From Streptomyces canus (GTDB lineage: Bacteria > Actinomycetota > Actinomycetes > Streptomycetales > Streptomycetaceae), in NCBI RefSeq assembly GCF_030816965.1, contig NZ_JAUSYQ010000002.1:434001-498000 (forward strand): 64,000 nucleotides of DNA, written 5' to 3'. The first letter of the stretch is position 1, and each line of letters begins with the position of its first letter. The notes below the pieces were generated by a model that saw only the letters and a list, made by a program, of their open reading frames with translations, was not told the DNA's origin and searched no databases. The position numbers and the translations under genes are program-made. Shown here piece by piece: positions 36,565-46,100 of the stretch.

Positions 36565-37233
36565 TCAGCCGGCCGGAGGTGTGCGGATCGCGGCGATGTC
36601 GAACTGAAGGCGTACCTTCTCGCTGACCATGGCGCCGCCCTCGGCGAGCCTGGTGCTGTAGGTCAGGCCCCATTCGGAGCGGTTGATGGTGGTGGTGCCG
36701 TCGAAGCCGGCCCGTTGGTAGCCGAACGGGTCGGTGACATGGCCTATGTAGGTGAGTTCGAGGACCACGGGTCGGGTGATCGCCTTGATGGTGAGGTCGC
36801 CGCTCATCCGGTACACGTCGGGGCCGACGGCTTCCACGCCGGTGCTGACGAACCGCATGCGCGGATAGGTCGCGGCGTCCAGGAAGTCGCGGCCCACGAG
36901 GTGGCCGTCGCGCTGTTCCACGCCGGTGTCGACGCTCCCGGTGGAGATGACGATCTCCGCCTTCGAGCGGGACGGATCGCGGCCGTTGAAGTAGAGGCGG
37001 CTCTGGTACTCCAGGAACGCCCCGCGCACGGTCGTCACCATGGCGTGGCGTACCGAGAAGCCGATCCTGCTGTGTGCGGGGTCGATGGCCCACTCCCCGG
37101 TCAGGGCCGCCAGTCCAGGATCAGGAAGGACGGCTGTGGCAGTGGCCGACGACCCGGTGGGGGGCTGGGTGACGGCGGCGGGTTCCGTGCGGTCCGCGCG
37201 ACGGAACGGGGTGCCACGGTTGAACAAGTTCAT
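36565..37233 (-). CDS. YceI-family lipocalin-like protein
   Basis: 222 residues. The YceI beta-barrel begins near residue 46 with GEWAIDPAHSRIGFSVRHAM and continues with ISTGSVDTGVEQRD and the late WGLTYSTRLAEGGAMVSEKV. These barrels bind polyprenoid or other hydrophobic chains. About 45 N-terminal residues are low-complexity, with no signal peptide, so it is likely cytoplasmic here. Confidence 0.9.
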   Translation of the reverse strand: MNLFNRGTPFRRADRTEPAAVTQPPTGSSATATAVLPDPGLAALTGEWAIDPAHSRIGFSVRHAMVTTVRGAFLEYQSRLYFNGRDPSRSKAEIVISTGSVDTGVEQRDGHLVGRDFLDAATYPRMRFVSTGVEAVGPDVYRMSGDLTIKAITRPVVLELTYIGHVTDPFGYQRAGFDGTTTINRSEWGLTYSTRLAEGGAMVSEKVRLQFDIAAIRTPPAG

Positions 37234-37340
37234 ACATCACCTAATTACTGCACGGGCGTTGTTGCCGCAAGCCATGATCTGCCGTCGACGAAATATCCAC
37301 GCCTTCATCACACGATTCCCGGAAGGCGGGGGGAAATCGG

Positions 37341-38933
37341 CTAGTCGACCCCGACGAGGGTGCGCACTTCGAAGTCCTCGTAGGTCTCCTTCGTTTCCGG
37401 AGGGCTGAGCATCGAGCCCAGCCAGCCGAGGAGAAAACCGGCCGGGATGGAGACGATTCCGGGATTCTGCAAGGGAAACCAGGCGAAATCGGCGTCCGGG
37501 TAGAGCGAGGCTGGGGCGGAGGAGACGACCGGCGAGAAGACCACGAGGAGGACCGAGGTGAGCAGACCCCCGCAGAGGCTGAGGAGGGCGCCCTGAGCGG
37601 TGAACCGCCGCCAGAAGAGGCTGTAGACGAGGGTCGGAAGGATGGCGGAGGCGGCGATCGCGAAAGCGAGGAAGGCGAGGGTCGCGGAGTTGGCGCCCCA
37701 GGAGATCAGCGCGAGCGACATGCCGAGGATGCCGATGACGGCCGCCGCGAGCCGGGCCACGGCAAGCTCCTCCGTCTCCGTCGCCCTTCCCTTGCGGATC
37801 ACCTCGCCATAGAGGTCGTGGGCGAGCGAGGAAGCGGCGGCCAGGGTGAGGCCAGCGGCGACCGCGAGGAGGGTGACGAAGGCGAGACAGGACAGCAAAG
37901 CGGTCAGGACGGCGCCGCCCAGTTCGTGCGCCAGCAGCAGCACGGCCGCGTTCCCCGTGCGGTCGTTCTCCGCGATGGTGTCGCGGCCCAGGACCGCGGT
38001 GGCTCCGAGGCCGAGGATGCCGGCCGCCAGGCAGACGAGGCTGACCAGGCCCATGGCCCACACCACCGAGGTGCGCAGGACATCGACCGACTTCGGGGCG
38101 AGCAGACGCATCATCACGTGCGGGAGAGCGGCGAGGCCGAGCACGATGGCCAACTGCAGGCTGAAGAAGTCGAGTTTGCTGGTGGAGCTGGCGCCGTAAC
38201 GCAGTCCGGGCTCCAGGAACCGCGCGCCCTGCCCGCTGTTGTCCGCGGCGGCGGCGAGCAGGTTCTCGACGTTCCAGTCGAAGCGCTGGAGCACCATCAC
38301 GCCGGCCACGGTGACGCCACAGATGAGCATGACCGCCTTGACGACCTGGATGAAGGTGGCGCCGGGCATGCCTCCGATGGCGGCGTAGACGATGACGACG
38401 GTGCCGATGACGATGACGCACAGGGTGCGGGTGGCGGCGCTGGGTTCGCCGGTGAACTGGGTCAACAGTGCGACACTGCCGACGAGTTGGGCGACCAGGT
38501 AGAGGGTGGTGACGGCCAGCGTGCACAGGGCCAGGGCGAGGCGGACCGGCCGCCGCATACGCGTCAGCCGTACGGCCAGGGTGTCGCCGAGGGTGAACTT
38601 GCCGGTGTTGCGCAGGGGTTCGGCGATCAGCAGCAGCACCATCATCCAGGCGACCGCGGTGCCGCACAGGTAGAGCAGTCCGTCGTAGCCGGTCAGGGCG
38701 ACCAGGCCGGTGCTGCCCAGGAGGGTCGCGGCGGACAGGTAGTCGCCGCACATCGCCAGTCCGTTGCGCAGCGGGGACATGGCGCGGTTGCCGAGGTAGA
38801 ACTCGCCGATCTCGTCGCGTTGGGGTGCGGTGAGCAACGCGGTGAACAGGGTCACCACGACCACGGACAGGAAGAGCACGAGCGTCAGCTGCAGGCTGAG
38901 GCGGTCCACGACGGCGGCGCCGAGCGTCACCAT
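37341..38933 (-). CDS. Sodium:solute symporter (acetate/monocarboxylate type)
   Basis: 530 residues and about 13 membrane segments. SSS-family features: FYLGNRAMSPLRNGLAMCGDYLSAATLLG and SVDVLRTSVVWAMGLVSLVC near the middle. Closest in layout to ActP/MctC uptake systems, which are encoded next to a small DUF485 protein exactly as here. The ATG at 38933 overlaps the DUF485 stop by 7 bp, so translation is coupled. Short-chain carboxylates such as acetate, propionate or pyruvate are the probable substrates. Confidence 0.88.
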   Translation of the reverse strand: MVTLGAAVVDRLSLQLTLVLFLSVVVVTLFTALLTAPQRDEIGEFYLGNRAMSPLRNGLAMCGDYLSAATLLGSTGLVALTGYDGLLYLCGTAVAWMMVLLLIAEPLRNTGKFTLGDTLAVRLTRMRRPVRLALALCTLAVTTLYLVAQLVGSVALLTQFTGEPSAATRTLCVIVIGTVVIVYAAIGGMPGATFIQVVKAVMLICGVTVAGVMVLQRFDWNVENLLAAAADNSGQGARFLEPGLRYGASSTSKLDFFSLQLAIVLGLAALPHVMMRLLAPKSVDVLRTSVVWAMGLVSLVCLAAGILGLGATAVLGRDTIAENDRTGNAAVLLLAHELGGAVLTALLSCLAFVTLLAVAAGLTLAAASSLAHDLYGEVIRKGRATETEELAVARLAAAVIGILGMSLALISWGANSATLAFLAFAIAASAILPTLVYSLFWRRFTAQGALLSLCGGLLTSVLLVVFSPVVSSAPASLYPDADFAWFPLQNPGIVSIPAGFLLGWLGSMLSPPETKETYEDFEVRTLVGVD

Positions 38934-39361
38934 GAGCGGTACTCCTCACCGCGGGGGGCCGTGCGTGCCTCGAAGGCGGCGCGTTCGCGTTCCGCGGTCT
39001 CGTGGTGGCGGACCAGCCCGCGCAGACCGCGGACCACCGGAGTGACCCGGGTGCGCATGTGCACGAGGTAGCGCCACACGATCACGCCCATCAGCACGAA
39101 CTGCCCGAGCCCCAGCGCCAGTCCGACCGTGAGATGACCGCTCAGGGCGGTGTTCATCAGGCCGGGCACGAAGCTGGACAGCAGGACGTACAGCAGGAAG
39201 CCGCCGACGGCGACGGCCGTGGCCCGGACACCGAAGCGGCGGTGACTGCGGCGCAGCGACTGATACGCGGGCTCGCGGGACACCGATTGCCGGTCCGCCG
39301 GTTCGGGACCTGTTTCGTAGGGCGGCGGCGGCCCGCCGAGCCCCGTGGAGTGCCGTGACAC
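38927..39361 (-). CDS. DUF485 membrane protein, symporter partner
   Basis: 144 residues from GTG 39361, which has GAAGG 5 nt upstream (a GTG at 39367 sits too close to it). DUF485 core: SHRRFGVRATAVAVGGFLLY, two membrane segments separated by GLMNTALSGHLTVGL, then FVLMGVIVWRYLVHM. It accompanies ActP-type symporters throughout bacteria; role unproven. Confidence 0.85.
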   Translation of the reverse strand: MSRHSTGLGGPPPPYETGPEPADRQSVSREPAYQSLRRSHRRFGVRATAVAVGGFLLYVLLSSFVPGLMNTALSGHLTVGLALGLGQFVLMGVIVWRYLVHMRTRVTPVVRGLRGLVRHHETAERERAAFEARTAPRGEEYRSW

Positions 39362-39857
39362 ATGCACCTTCTTTACTGCCGCGCCGGTCGTCGCAACAAA
39401 GGCACGCCGGAGTCAAGCTCGTGCGGACTGTGGGGGGTTTGTGAATCCGGAATTCACACGATTCGAATTCGCGCTTGACGACAAGCCTGGTGGGGCGATC
39501 GGCCGGGGAGTCGGGGGTGGCGACGAGGCCAGGACCGGGATTGTTGCAGCGCCCCCGTTGAACTATCAACCGGCCGGTCGAACCGAATCGGTGAACTGAC
39601 TCATTCACGCGCTTCGATACTCCTGCGCGCCATCCCACAGCCTGCGAAAAGGCCGACCTCCGGAATAGGTCTGCACCTTCCCTGCGCCCAGGTTGTCTCA
39701 AATGCAGTGCACAGGGGGCCTCCGCGTCGGGCACAGTCCCTTGTCACTCACGGACTAAGGCCGGCCCCTCGGGACTCACCTCGCGCAAACAGAACGGCGT
39801 TGGGCTCGGCCCGCCGCGGGGGCGCTGCCATATTCGAAGGCCACTTCGGAGGTGGCT
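39362..39857 (+). other. Non-coding divergent region before the accD gene
   Basis: 496 bp with lower GC than its surroundings and no convincing gene. It must hold the promoters of the DUF485/symporter unit and of the carboxylase-FAAL-PKS operon. GTGAAT (39441-39446) and ATTCAC (39452-39457) form an interrupted inverted repeat, and GTTGA...TCAAC (about 39559-39572) a second, small one. GGAGG at 39848-39852 is the ribosome site for the carboxylase. Confidence 0.5.
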
Positions 39858-41411
39858 GTGACACTAGAGGTGACGACGACACGTCTGCCGGACCGCACCG
39901 CCGACCGCGTCCTCGCGCTCGAGGCCCGCCGGGCGCAGGCCGTGGCGGGGAACGGGCCGAGAAGACGCGGCAAGTTCGGCGCCCGGGAGCGGATCGATCT
40001 GCTGCTGGACCCCGGCTCGTTCACCGAGACCGGTCTGTTCGTACGGTCCCGGCCGACCGGGGACGGTGCCCGCCGTCCTTACGGGGACGGGGTGATCACC
40101 GGGTGCGGCACGATCGACGGCCGTCCCGTCTGCGTGTTCGCCCAGGACTCCACGGTCTTCGGCGGCAGCATGGGCGAGGCATTCGGCGAGAAGACCGTGG
40201 CCCTCATGGATCTCGCCCTCAGGACGGGATGCCCGGTCATCGGGCTGAACGACGGCGGCGGCGCCCGCATCCAGGAGGGCGTCGTCTCGCTCGCCCTCTA
40301 CGCCGAGCTGGTGCGCCGCAACGTGCAGGCGTCCGGGGTGATCCCGCAGATCTCCGTCGTCCTGGGCCCGTGTGCCGGCGGGGCCGCCTACTCGCCCGCC
40401 ATCACCGACTTCACCGTGATGGTGGACGGCGCCTCGCACATGTTCGTCACCGGTCCCGACGTCATCGAGGCGGTCACCGGGGAGCGCACCAGCGCCGAGG
40501 AGCTGGGCGGCGCCCGCACCAGCAACTCCCTCAACGGCAACGCCCACTTCCTCGCCGCCGACGAGGCGGAGGCCCTGGACACCGTACGGGAGCTGCTGTC
40601 GTACCTGCCCGCCAACAACCTGGAGCGGCCACCGCAGTACGCTCCCGTGGCACCGCCCGCCGACGTGCCGCTCGACGAGATCGTGCCGGACCGGCTCGGG
40701 CAGGCGTACGACATGCGGGACATCCTGCGGGCGGTCGTCGACGACGGTGAACTCCTGGAGGTCCAGGAGCTGTTCGCGCCGAACATCATCTGCGCGCTGG
40801 CGCTCGTCGAGGGGGCGCCCGTCGGCGTCGTCGCCAACCAGCCGTCGCACGCGGCCGGCGTGCTGGACATCGACGCCTCCGAGAAGGCGGCGCGTTTCGT
40901 ACGGTTCTGTGACGCGTTCGGCATTCCGCTGCTGACCTTCGCCGATGTGCCGGGATACCTCTCCGGGGTCCGGCAGGAGCAGGCCGGGATCATCCGGCGC
41001 GGCGCCAAGCTGCTGTACGCCTACGCCGAGGCGACCGTGCCGAAGGTGACGGTGGTGGTGCGCAAGGCGTACGGCGGCGGCTACGCGGTGATGGGCTCCA
41101 AGCACCTGGGCGCCGACATCAACCTCGCCTGGCCCACCGCACGGATCGCCGTGATGGGCGCCGAGGGCGCGGTGGGCGTCCTGCACCGGCGGGAACTCGC
41201 CGCCGCCGAGGATCCCGAGGCGCTGCGGGCCCAGCTCGTGGACGCGTACGAGAGCACGCACGGCACGCCCTATCTCGCCGCCGAGCGCGGGTACGTCGAC
41301 GCCGTGATCGCCCCGCGCGACACCCGTGACCACATCTGCCGTGCCCTGCGCGCGCTGCGCGGGAAGCGCTCCCCCATGCCGGAGCGCCGGCACGGCAACA
41401 TCCCGCTCTGA
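39858..41411 (+). CDS. Acyl-CoA carboxylase beta subunit (carboxyltransferase, AccD4-like role)
   Basis: 517 residues from GTG 39858, 5 nt after GGAGG. Biotin-dependent carboxyltransferase: [20 protein letters not shown], the acyl-CoA-side oxyanion region [32 protein letters not shown], and the C-terminal [12 protein letters not shown] with the family ending RRHGNIPL. It carboxylates an acyl-CoA to a 2-carboxyacyl-CoA and needs a biotinylated alpha subunit encoded elsewhere. First in a run with a fatty acyl-AMP ligase and a PKS, so it probably makes the PKS extender unit, as AccD4 does for mycobacterial Pks13; chain length cannot be read from the sequence. Confidence 0.9.
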   Translation: MTLEVTTTRLPDRTADRVLALEARRAQAVAGNGPRRRGKFGARERIDLLLDPGSFTETGLFVRSRPTGDGARRPYGDGVITGCGTIDGRPVCVFAQDSTVFGGSMGEAFGEKTVALMDLALRTGCPVIGLNDGGGARIQEGVVSLALYAELVRRNVQASGVIPQISVVLGPCAGGAAYSPAITDFTVMVDGASHMFVTGPDVIEAVTGERTSAEELGGARTSNSLNGNAHFLAADEAEALDTVRELLSYLPANNLERPPQYAPVAPPADVPLDEIVPDRLGQAYDMRDILRAVVDDGELLEVQELFAPNIICALALVEGAPVGVVANQPSHAAGVLDIDASEKAARFVRFCDAFGIPLLTFADVPGYLSGVRQEQAGIIRRGAKLLYAYAEATVPKVTVVVRKAYGGGYAVMGSKHLGADINLAWPTARIAVMGAEGAVGVLHRRELAAAEDPEALRAQLVDAYESTHGTPYLAAERGYVDAVIAPRDTRDHICRALRALRGKRSPMPERRHGNIPL

Positions 41412-41436
41412 CCTGCCTCGCGAGGAGACCTGCCCG

Positions 41437-43137
41437 ATGGACAACCGCCGTCCCCCGCTCGCCCCCGCGTTCCGGAGCCTGCCGGAGTACGTACAGCACT
41501 GGGCCCGAGCCACCCCCGACCGACGGGCGTTCACCTTCGTCGACCATCCCGCCCCGGATTCGCGTGGCGTCCACCGCACGCTGACCTGGCGCCGGCTCGA
41601 CGTGCGCGTGCGGGCGGTGGCCGCCCGGCTCGCCGAGGAGGCCGAGCCCGGGTCGCGGGTCGCCCTGCTGTGCCCCCAGGGGCTGGAGTACGTCACCGGC
41701 TTCCTGGCGACGCTCGCCGCCGGCCTCATCGCCGTACCGCTGTATCCGCCCGGTCTGCCGGGCCAAGGGGACCGGCTGACGGCGGTCCTGGCCGACGCAC
41801 GTCCTTCGGTCGTCGTGACGACGAGCCGGCACTTGGCTGAGGTACAGGAGTTGTGCGACCGGGTCGTCGCCGTGGACCAGGTCCCGGACGCCGCCGCGAC
41901 AGACCTGAAACCGGCCGACGCGGAGGTCGCCTACCTCCAGTACACCTCCGGTTCGACCCGTACCCCGGCCGGGGTGGAGATCAGTCACGCCAATGTCGTC
42001 GCCAACGCCCGTCAGGCGCTGAGCGCCTACGGCGCCGAGGCCCATCCGGTGACGTGCGTGGGCTGGCTGCCGCTGTACCACGACATGGGGCTCGTCCTGA
42101 GCATCGCCGCCCCGGTCGTGCGGGGGCTGCTGTCGGTGCTCATGGATCCGGTCGCCTTCCTGCACGAACCCGCGCGCTGGCTGCGGCTGTTGGCCTCACA
42201 TCCGCGCGCGCTGAGCGCGGCGCCCAACTTCGCCTACGACTACTGCGCCTCGGCGGTGACCGACGCGCAGAAGGCGGAACTGCGGCTGGACGGGGTCGCC
42301 GCGCTGATCAACGGCAGTGAGCCGGTCCGCCCCGGCACGGCCGACAGGTTCCAGGCGGCCTTCGCCGGTCAGGGGCTCGTCGCGGAGACGCACTGTCCCT
42401 CGTACGGGCTCGCCGAGGCGACCGTCTTCGTCAGCGCCGCCGGGCCCGGGGAACCGTTGCGGCGCTTCGCCCTCGACCGCGACGCGCTCGCCGAGGGGAA
42501 GGCGCTGCCCGCGCGCCCCGACGACCCCCGGGCCGTGCTGCTGGCGGGCTGCGGCACTCCGGCGGGGCAGCAGGTCCGTATCGTCGACCCCGTCTCCGGC
42601 GCCCCTCTGTCCGAGGGTGAGGTCGGTGAGATCCAGGTGCGGGGTCCCAACGTGGGCCGCGGTTACTGGAACCAGGAAGAGCAGACCCGGCGCGTCTTCA
42701 CAGCCGACGGCCGGCTGCGCACCGGTGACCTGGGAACGGTCCTGGAGGGGCAGTTGATCGTCACCGGTCGGCTGAAGGACCTGATCGTCGTCGACGGACG
42801 CAATCACTATCCGCAGGACCTGGAGGCCACCGTCCAGGACACCCATCCGGCGGTCCGGCGCGACCGGCTCGCCGCGTTCGGGGTCACGGGCGGCTCCGGC
42901 GAGCGGGTGGTCGTGGTGGCCGAGCACACGCGGACCACGAGCCTCGCCGAGATCGACGTACCGGCTCTGGTACGGGCCGTGCGTGCGGCCGTCTCCGGAC
43001 GGCACGGGGTGCGCCTCGCCGACGTCCTGCTCGTCCCGCCGGGCACGGTGCCGCGGACGTCGAGCGGCAAGGTGTCGCGGGCGCTGACACGTGAGCGGTA
43101 TCTGGCGGGTGCCTATGCGCCGGACGGCGCCGAGTGA
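41437..43137 (+). CDS. Fatty acyl-AMP ligase (FAAL, FadD32-like)
   Basis: 566 residues from ATG 41437, GGAGA upstream. Adenylate-forming enzyme with FAAL-type motifs: YLQYTSGSTRTPAGVEISH (P-loop, residues ~170-190), WLPLYHDMGL, CPSYGLAEATVFVSA, RTGDLG, and the hinge KDLIVVDGRNHYPQDLEATV. The terminal SSGKVSRAL supplies the catalytic Lys. It would activate a fatty acid as acyl-AMP and pass it to the N-terminal carrier of the next-encoded PKS. Its stop overlaps that gene by 4 bp (GTGA). Confidence 0.92.
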   Translation: MDNRRPPLAPAFRSLPEYVQHWARATPDRRAFTFVDHPAPDSRGVHRTLTWRRLDVRVRAVAARLAEEAEPGSRVALLCPQGLEYVTGFLATLAAGLIAVPLYPPGLPGQGDRLTAVLADARPSVVVTTSRHLAEVQELCDRVVAVDQVPDAAATDLKPADAEVAYLQYTSGSTRTPAGVEISHANVVANARQALSAYGAEAHPVTCVGWLPLYHDMGLVLSIAAPVVRGLLSVLMDPVAFLHEPARWLRLLASHPRALSAAPNFAYDYCASAVTDAQKAELRLDGVAALINGSEPVRPGTADRFQAAFAGQGLVAETHCPSYGLAEATVFVSAAGPGEPLRRFALDRDALAEGKALPARPDDPRAVLLAGCGTPAGQQVRIVDPVSGAPLSEGEVGEIQVRGPNVGRGYWNQEEQTRRVFTADGRLRTGDLGTVLEGQLIVTGRLKDLIVVDGRNHYPQDLEATVQDTHPAVRRDRLAAFGVTGGSGERVVVVAEHTRTTSLAEIDVPALVRAVRAAVSGRHGVRLADVLLVPPGTVPRTSSGKVSRALTRERYLAGAYAPDGAE

Positions 43138-46100
43138 GGGCCGTGGACGCCGGTGCGGTACGCCGCCTGGTCGCGGAGCGGGTCGCCGCGTGGTCCGGTA
43201 CGGCCGTCGCGGAGGTGGCGATGGACCGGCCGCTGGCGGATCTCGGCATGTCCTCGCGGGACGCGGTCGTGCTGGCCGGGGAACTCTCCCGGCTGACGGG
43301 ACGGGAGCTGCCGGCGACGTTGCTGTGGGAGGCGCCCACCGGGGAGGCTCTGGTGGCGCACCTGTGCCGTACGCCGTCGCAGACCACGCCGCCGGCGCCC
43401 GCCGCGCCGGCGCCGCCCACCTCGGAGCCCATCGCCGTCATAGGGCTCGGCTGCCGCCTCCCCGGCGGCGTGCACGGCCCGGCCGACTACTGGCGGCTGC
43501 TGACCGACGGCGTCGACGCGATCAGACGCGTCCCGGAGGACCGTTGGCGCGACTTCACCCCCTTCCCGCCCGAGGACGCGCTCCCCTACGGCGGCTATCT
43601 CGACGACATCGCCGGGTTCGACGCGGACTTCTTCCGGATCACCCCGCGCGAGGCCGCCGTGATGGACCCGCAGCAGCGGATCCTCCTGGAGGTCGTCCAC
43701 GAGGCCCTCGCCCATGCCGCCGTCCCGGCCGCGTCCCTCGCGGGCACGGCCACCGGTGTCTTCGTCGGGGTCTCCGCCCCGGAGTACGGCTCGCTGACCG
43801 GCGCCGACCCCGCGGCCGTCGATCCCTGGGCGCCGGCGGGCGGTGCGCTGAGCGTGACCGCGGGCCGGCTGGCGTATGTGCTGGACACGCGTGGGCCGAG
43901 CATGGCCGTGGACACCGCCTGCTCCTCCTCGCTCGTCGCGGTGCACCACGCCTGCGTGAGCCTGCGCACGGGCGAGAGCGACACGGCGATCGCCGCGGGC
44001 GTCAACCTGCTGCTCTCCCCCACCGTCACCGTGGCGTTCCGGCGGGCGGGCGCCCTCGCGCCGGACGGCCGGTGCAAGCCGTTCTCGCCGGGCGCCGACG
44101 GCATCGGCCGCGGTGAGGGCTGCGCGGCCGTGCTCCTGAAGCGGCTGTCCGACGCCGAGCGGGACGGCGACCGAGTGCTCGCCGTCATCCGCGCCACGGC
44201 CGTCAACTCCGACGGCCGCTCCAACGGTCTCCTCGCCCCCAACCCGGCCGCCCAGCAGGCCCTGCTGACCACCGCGTACGCCCGGGCCGGGCTCACCCCC
44301 GCCCACATCGACTACGTCGAGGCGCACGGCACCGGCACCCCGCTCGGCGACCCGATCGAGGCGGGCGCGCTCGGCGCCGTGCTCGGTGCGGGCCGCGACC
44401 CCGACCAGCCGCTGCTCCTCGGCTCGGTGAAGTCGAACCTGGGGCACCTGGAGTCCGCCGCGGGCATCGCCGGGCTGGTGAAGACCGTGCTCGCCCTGCA
44501 CCACGACGTCATCCCGCCCTCCCTGCACTGCTCCGAGGGCAGCGCCCTGGACGACGTCCGGCTGCGGGTGGTGTCCGAGGACGAGCCGTGGCCGCGCTAC
44601 GGCGGCACCGCCACGGCCGGGGTCTCCGGGTTCGGGTTCGGCGGCACCAACGCCCATGCGGTGCTGGAGGAATGGCGACCCGGCGTGCTGCCCGCGCGAC
44701 CGAGTGAGGAGCCCGGGGCCCGGCTCCATCTCCTGTCCGACGTGGACGAGGAGCGGCTGCGGGACACCGCGTCCCGGCTCGCCGACTGGCTCCGGACGGC
44801 GGCCGCGCATCCTGCCGACGTGGCGCGCACGCTGGCCGGACGGACCGGCCGCGGAGGGGTGCGGGCGGCGGTGGTCGCCCGGGACCGCGACGAACTCGCC
44901 GACGGGCTGGACGCGTTGGCGCAGGGCCGCCCGCACGGGCAGGTCGTGACCGGTGAACGTGACCTCGTGGGACCGGGTCCGGTGTGGGTCTTCTCCGGGT
45001 ACGGCAGCCAATGGGCAGGGATGGGACGCCGGTTGCTGACCGAGGAGCCCGCCTTCGCCGCCGCCGTGGAGAAGCTCGACGCGGAGTGCGGGCTGTCCCT
45101 GTACGACCGTCTCGCGTCCGGCAGCGAACTCGACAGGCTGGAGGTGGCCCAGCCCGTTCTGTTCGGACTCCAGGTGGCGCTGGCCGAGTTGTGGCGCTCC
45201 TACGGCGTCGAGCCCGCCGCCGTCATCGGCCACTCCCTGGGCGAGGTGGCCGCCGCGGTGTGCGCGGGGGCGCTGGACGTGTCGGAGGGCGCCCGGATCG
45301 TCGCCGTACGGGCCGGGCTGCTCAGCAGGCTCCAGGGCGGGGCCATGGCGGTGGTCGATCTGGACGACAGTGAACTCGACGCCCTGGCCCGGGACTTCCC
45401 CGGTGTGCATGTCGCCGTTCACTCCTCGCCCGGGCAGAAGGTCGTCACCGGTGAGGAACCGGCGGTGGCGCGGCTCGTGCGGTGGCTGGAGCGGCAAGGG
45501 CGGGCGGCCCGGTCCATGCGGGTCGTCGGTGCCGGGCACTCGCCCCATGTCGAGCCGCTGCTCGCGGAGTTGACCGAGTCCTTGGCCGACGTCGGAGGCA
45601 GAGCGCCCCTCGTGCCGGTCTACTCCACCGTCCTGGACGACCCGCGCGGCGACTGTGTCTTCGACGCCGCCCACTGGGCCGCGAACCTGCGGCGGCCGGT
45701 ACGGCTGGACCGGGCCGTCGCCGCGGCCGCCGCCGACGGCCACACCGCCTTCGTCGAGATCTCGCCCCACCCGGTCCTGGCCCGGGCCGTCACCGACAAC
45801 GTGCCCGGTGCCCTCACGATCGGCACGCTCCGGCGGGAGGCCGACGGATGCGCCGACTTCCTCACGCAGGTGGCGACCCTGTACTGCGCGGGCGGACGGC
45901 TGCCGCTGCCGCCGGGGCGGGTCGTCGACCTGCCCCAGCCGCGCTGGAAGCACGTGCGGCACTGGTGGACGGACGGGCAGGGAGCGGCACCCACGAAGGT
46001 GCGGACGGAGGTACCGCCGGAGGTACCCGCGAACACTGAGGACACCTCTCTCGCCGCCCGTCTGTGCCATCACATCGCCACGGTCACCGGCCACCCCGCC

